Positions 60,977 through 64,000 of a DNA stretch of 64,000 nucleotides are shown here, piece by piece (position 1 is the first letter of the stretch; every line of letters begins with the position of its first letter). The stretch is from Spinacia oleracea. Lineage: Eukaryota > Streptophyta > Magnoliopsida > Caryophyllales > Amaranthaceae. Made by a program: the position numbers and the translations under genes. The notes below the pieces were generated by a model. The model made no database searches. It saw only the letters and a list, made by a program, of their open reading frames with translations, and had not been told where the DNA came from. The stretch covers positions 143,313,861 through 143,377,860 of the forward strand of contig NC_079492.1 in NCBI RefSeq assembly GCF_020520425.1. The letters run 5' to 3'.

Positions 60977-61877
60977 TAGCTAGAGTTGCAGCTAGACTAC
61001 AGAGTACTTAGCTTTGCTTGACCATTTGATGGATATCCCCCAAAACAAAGATAGTAAATTTCTTATTTTCTCGTTTTTGATAAGTTAGGTCATAGTACTG
61101 AGATAAGATGGACCTAATATTTTCATGTATTTTTCTTTCCTAAGAAAAAAAATAAAGTTAAGTTCAAGTTTGTACCATTTTTCTTATAAGTTGTAAGGTA
61201 CGATTCATTTTTTATGCATACATTGGACCCATATATAGCAGTTGGCCATGAATGGTTGTAGAAAATGGTACTGCAAAATCCGATAAATGATTAAGTAAAT
61301 GTGGGCTCATGTACGTACGTGAACCCTAAAAATACAAAAGTGTATAGCTCCATGGAATATACTGCCTGTTGGTTTGGATTGACCCCTCCCTTTGTGGGGA
61401 CGTTTGGTTTGTTATGGTGGTCCTTTGTATTCCCAATCTCGCTAAATTTCTGGGTAATCTTCAGAGCTATAACACTTGCTATTGTTTGATACCGTGCATC
61501 CTTATACTTATTTTGAACTATTGTCACTTCTTTAAAATATTGTAATAAGTGCATGATCTAATAACTACTACAGAGTAGTATACGATAGCAAGTTTTTTAT
61601 TGGGGAGGAGTGAGGACCGTGCAAACAATATGAGAAAAATAACGGCCCTCTCAACAAGGAGTTGAAGATCATATATGCTTGCAATATAACGTGACATTAA
61701 TGTGTTACTGACATGACGAAATACAGTTCACTAACAATTACGAGCCCTAATGAAGACCAAACTCGCAATACTTCATAATTGACATAATGAAATACAGTTC
61801 AATACCAATTAGGAGTACCAATAAGGACCATCAATGAGTACAATGCGACAATTATAAAGGAATGGGAGTGATACAAC
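60977..61877. other. Intergenic region, no gene seen
   Basis: A short open frame at 61301-61489 shows no family features. Two near-repeats of GACATAATGAAATACAGTTCA-type text lie at about 61710-61800. Confidence 0.4.
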
Positions 61878-62162
61878 TCTCTCCTGATCAAGACGAGCGC
61901 GGCCCGCCCGATATTTTTGCGGGCTTGGGCAGAATTTTCCCGGCCTGACCCGGCTCGAAAATTTTATTTTTTTGGGCGGATTTGGGAAACACAAAAATAC
62001 ACTTTTTAGTTATAAATTTGGCCCGGCCGAAAACCCCGGTAGTTTAGACCCGAAAATAGCGAGTTTGGGCACAAAAAGTTGGCCCGAATATTGACCCGAC
62101 CCGACATGGCGAGCTGATTTTTATGCCCAAGTCCGGCCCAGCCCACCATTTGTTCAGGTCTA
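61878..62162. mobile_element. GGCCCG-rich hAT-type MITE
   Basis: 285 bp. The right end (reverse complement TAGACCTGAACAAATGG) and the weaker left end CTCTCCTGATCAA match the TIR of the element at 92-411. The flanks GATACAAC and ATTACAAC are a decayed 8-bp duplication. The interior has GGCCCG/CGGGCC blocks in inverted arrangement. Confidence 0.68.
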
Positions 62163-62678
62163 ATTACAACTATGATTTGAAGTGGGAGGATATCTTATGT
62201 GGTACCTTCTTCACATGGATAATACCACTATTCACCATTTGTTCAGGTCTAATTACAACTATGATTTGAAGTGGGAGGATATCTTATGTGGTACCTTCTT
62301 CACATGGATAATACCACTATTCACCATTTGTTCAGGTCTAATTACAACTATGATTTGAAGTGGGAGGATATCTTATGTGGTACCTTCTTCACATGGATAA
62401 TACCACTATTCACCATTTGTTCAGGTCTAATTACAACTATGATTTGAAGTGGGAGGATATCTTATGTGGTACCTTCTTCACATGGATAATACCACTATTC
62501 ACCATTTGTTCAGGTCTAATTACAACTATGATTTGAAGTGGGAGGATATCTTATGTGGTACCTTCTTCACATGGATAATACCACTATTCACCATTTGTTC
62601 AGGTCTAATTACAACTATGATTTGAAGTGGGAGGATATCTTATGTGGTACCTTCTTCACATGGATAATACCACTATTC
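62144..62678 (+). repeat. Six-copy 89-bp tandem array
   Basis: A unit of 89 bp, marked by GTTCAGGTCTAATTACAACT at 62152, 62241, 62330, 62419, 62508 and 62597. The copies look identical. Each unit carries the last 18 bp of the adjacent MITE plus about 70 bp of flank (GATTTGAAGTGGGAGGATAT, GTGGTACCTTCTTCACATGG). There is no ORF that would explain the repeat. Confidence 0.97.
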
Positions 62679-63418
62679 TCATATATATATAGCCGCAATT
62701 TTATGGTCACATTCAAACAACATTGGATAGCTACTTCCAAATAGTAGATGAAAGTGATTGATTATTTGATTAGCTGCACTAGCAAGTAGCAACTCTGGAG
62801 TGATAGAGATGTCTAACCGACTAACCAAATACGAGGTCGGGTAAAGTCTAAAGACCAGATACTAATTGGCAAACTTTTATTAAAATAGATACTCTAGTAA
62901 TTTACAAACTTCGTAAAAAATAGATAATAATTAACAAACTCCGTAAAAAATTGGATAGTAATTGACAAATTTCCTATAAAATAAGACGATGTAGAAGACG
63001 AGTTTGTTCGTCTTAAGGTTACGGGTAGTGTTTGTTGTAGCCTGAAGATAAGATGATTATCTAAACAAACAATGTAGTGAGAAATAATAGAACAACTCAT
63101 AAAGAAAGCATGGCCTACTTTCCTTTACATCGGATAACAGAATGGAAAGATATACTCATTTATGAGTCAGCAATCACATCAACTTGAGTTCATACACCCT
63201 TTGATTCTTTGAACCAAATAAGGAACATCTTGAAAACATATTGGTAGACCATCACATATTTACTTTCACAATTTCACTAGAGTATTACACTTTAACAAAC
63301 CTTGTAAAAACTAATCAGAGAAACAAAAAAAATCGAGGAACACTTTCAGCACTTGACAAATCTGTGGCATCTGGGTAAGTATTAAGTAAGTATAGTTTGG
63401 ATGACCATTTCTACCATA
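62679..63418. other. 3' flank of the UGE gene, no other gene seen
   Basis: AT-rich. A short degenerate repeat of AATTGACAAAC / TTCGTAAAAAATAGATA words lies at about 62860-62980. It probably includes the UGE 3' UTR near its right end. Confidence 0.5.
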
Positions 63419-64000
63419 TTACTCGGGTTTTCCCTGGTACCCCCATGGATAGCTGCTTGCCCACTTCCATTGGTCTCGACACATATCATTTATGTCGTAT
63501 TTAGCCCTGCAACACATTTAGCACAATTAATCAGTTATTTAGCCACTAAAAAACCCATCAGTAAAACCATTTATGAAATTTTAAGTTATTTTCGGAAACT
63601 TACTTCCAGCCAAGTTCTTTTGCAGCTTTCTCAGTTGAGGCATAAACTTCAGTTGCATCTCCTGGTCTTCTTGGACACATTTTCAGTGGAATTTCCTGTA
63701 GATAACATTAGAAATACATTGTTAATGGCAGAAATTTCACTAAAATTTATAATAACCTGGTAGATAAAAAAGAAAGAATGAAACAGGATATTACCTTTCC
63801 TGATGCCTTCTCAAATGCCTTAACCATTTCAAGAACTGAAGCACCATTACCCGTCCCCAAGTTAATGGCATCACAACCTAAAGAATGGATAAAACACAAT
63901 ATTCAGGGAATATAATTCAGAATGGTGCATGACACTTTGATTAAAAAACATGTTTCATATTATATTGATGAAGGAATGAATGAATTAAGTCACCTATATT
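63419..64000 (-). CDS. UDP-glucose 4-epimerase, C-terminal exons (partial)
   Basis: Exons seen from right to left: 63994-64000 (end of an exon continuing outside the window), 63795-63877, 63604-63695 and 63419-63506 with the stop at 63419-63421. All junctions are GT-AG and in frame. The peptide runs [20 protein letters not shown], then [20 protein letters not shown], then [20 protein letters not shown]. This is the typical end of plant UGE proteins, which interconvert UDP-glucose and UDP-galactose with NAD+ in the cytosol for cell-wall and galactolipid synthesis. The catalytic SDR part lies outside the window, so the paralogue cannot be named. Confidence 0.95.

Noticed and set aside
61301..61489. 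62-aa hydrophobic open frame near the UGE gene
   Set aside because: No promoter, no family features, and overlapping frames on both strands suggest chance.
62144..62678. Regular tandem array that could be mistaken for CRISPR
   Set aside because: There are no unique spacers: the entire 89-bp unit is repeated, and this is a plant genome.

Overview
This is a 64 kb piece of a plant nuclear genome. It is AT-rich, with GT-AG introns, many transposable elements and eudicot-type gene structures. I infer a Caryophyllales species, probably Amaranthaceae/Chenopodioideae and perhaps spinach-like, from the character of the repeats. That rests on recognition, not on a search.

Genes. Five host loci are supported. 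(1) A 26-exon gene at 1207-22017 (+) encodes a 1133-aa DUF810/MUN-domain unc-13 homolog resembling Arabidopsis At4g11670; every exon junction keeps frame. (2) A 62-aa protein with two tandem zinc fingers lies at 45761-45949 (+). (3) A C2-domain SRC2-like gene lies at 53009-53657 (-), with one apparent one-base frame break. (4) A two-exon class B heat-shock factor (HsfB2 type, 352 aa) lies at 56944-58091 (-), with two perfect three-unit heat-shock elements upstream. (5) The 3' end of a UDP-glucose 4-epimerase gene runs off the right edge (63419-64000, -).

Repeats. Much of 22-52 kb is nested transposons, and most have target-site duplications (TSDs) visible in the sequence. A segment just downstream of the DUF810 gene (about 22.27-23.18 kb) is directly duplicated at 24.43-44.90 kb. 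The second copy has been split by a 15.6 kb Mutator-like element (MULE), a foldback MULE MITE, a hAT, a solo LTR and another hAT. The unduplicated copy serves as the empty-site reference. The large MULE carries two convergent genes: a decayed FAR1-type transposase and a plant mobile domain (PMD) gene. The PMD gene is interrupted in an exon by a 10.3 kb Ty1/copia element whose LTRs look identical and whose gag-pol ORF is intact, so this is a very recent insertion. Further right, a 1.17 kb Helitron abuts a 4.84 kb MULE with a perfect 9-bp TSD. That MULE contains a 2.9 kb Ty3/gypsy-like solo LTR and a hairpin-flanked minisatellite.

Flanks. Introns of the DUF810 gene hold a LINE fragment, a nest of three hAT-type elements and a MULE foldback element. 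The right arm has Stowaway MITEs, a GC-rich hAT MITE and a six-copy 89-bp tandem array that has amplified the end of that MITE together with its flank. I see no rRNA, tRNA, organelle-derived DNA or CRISPR.
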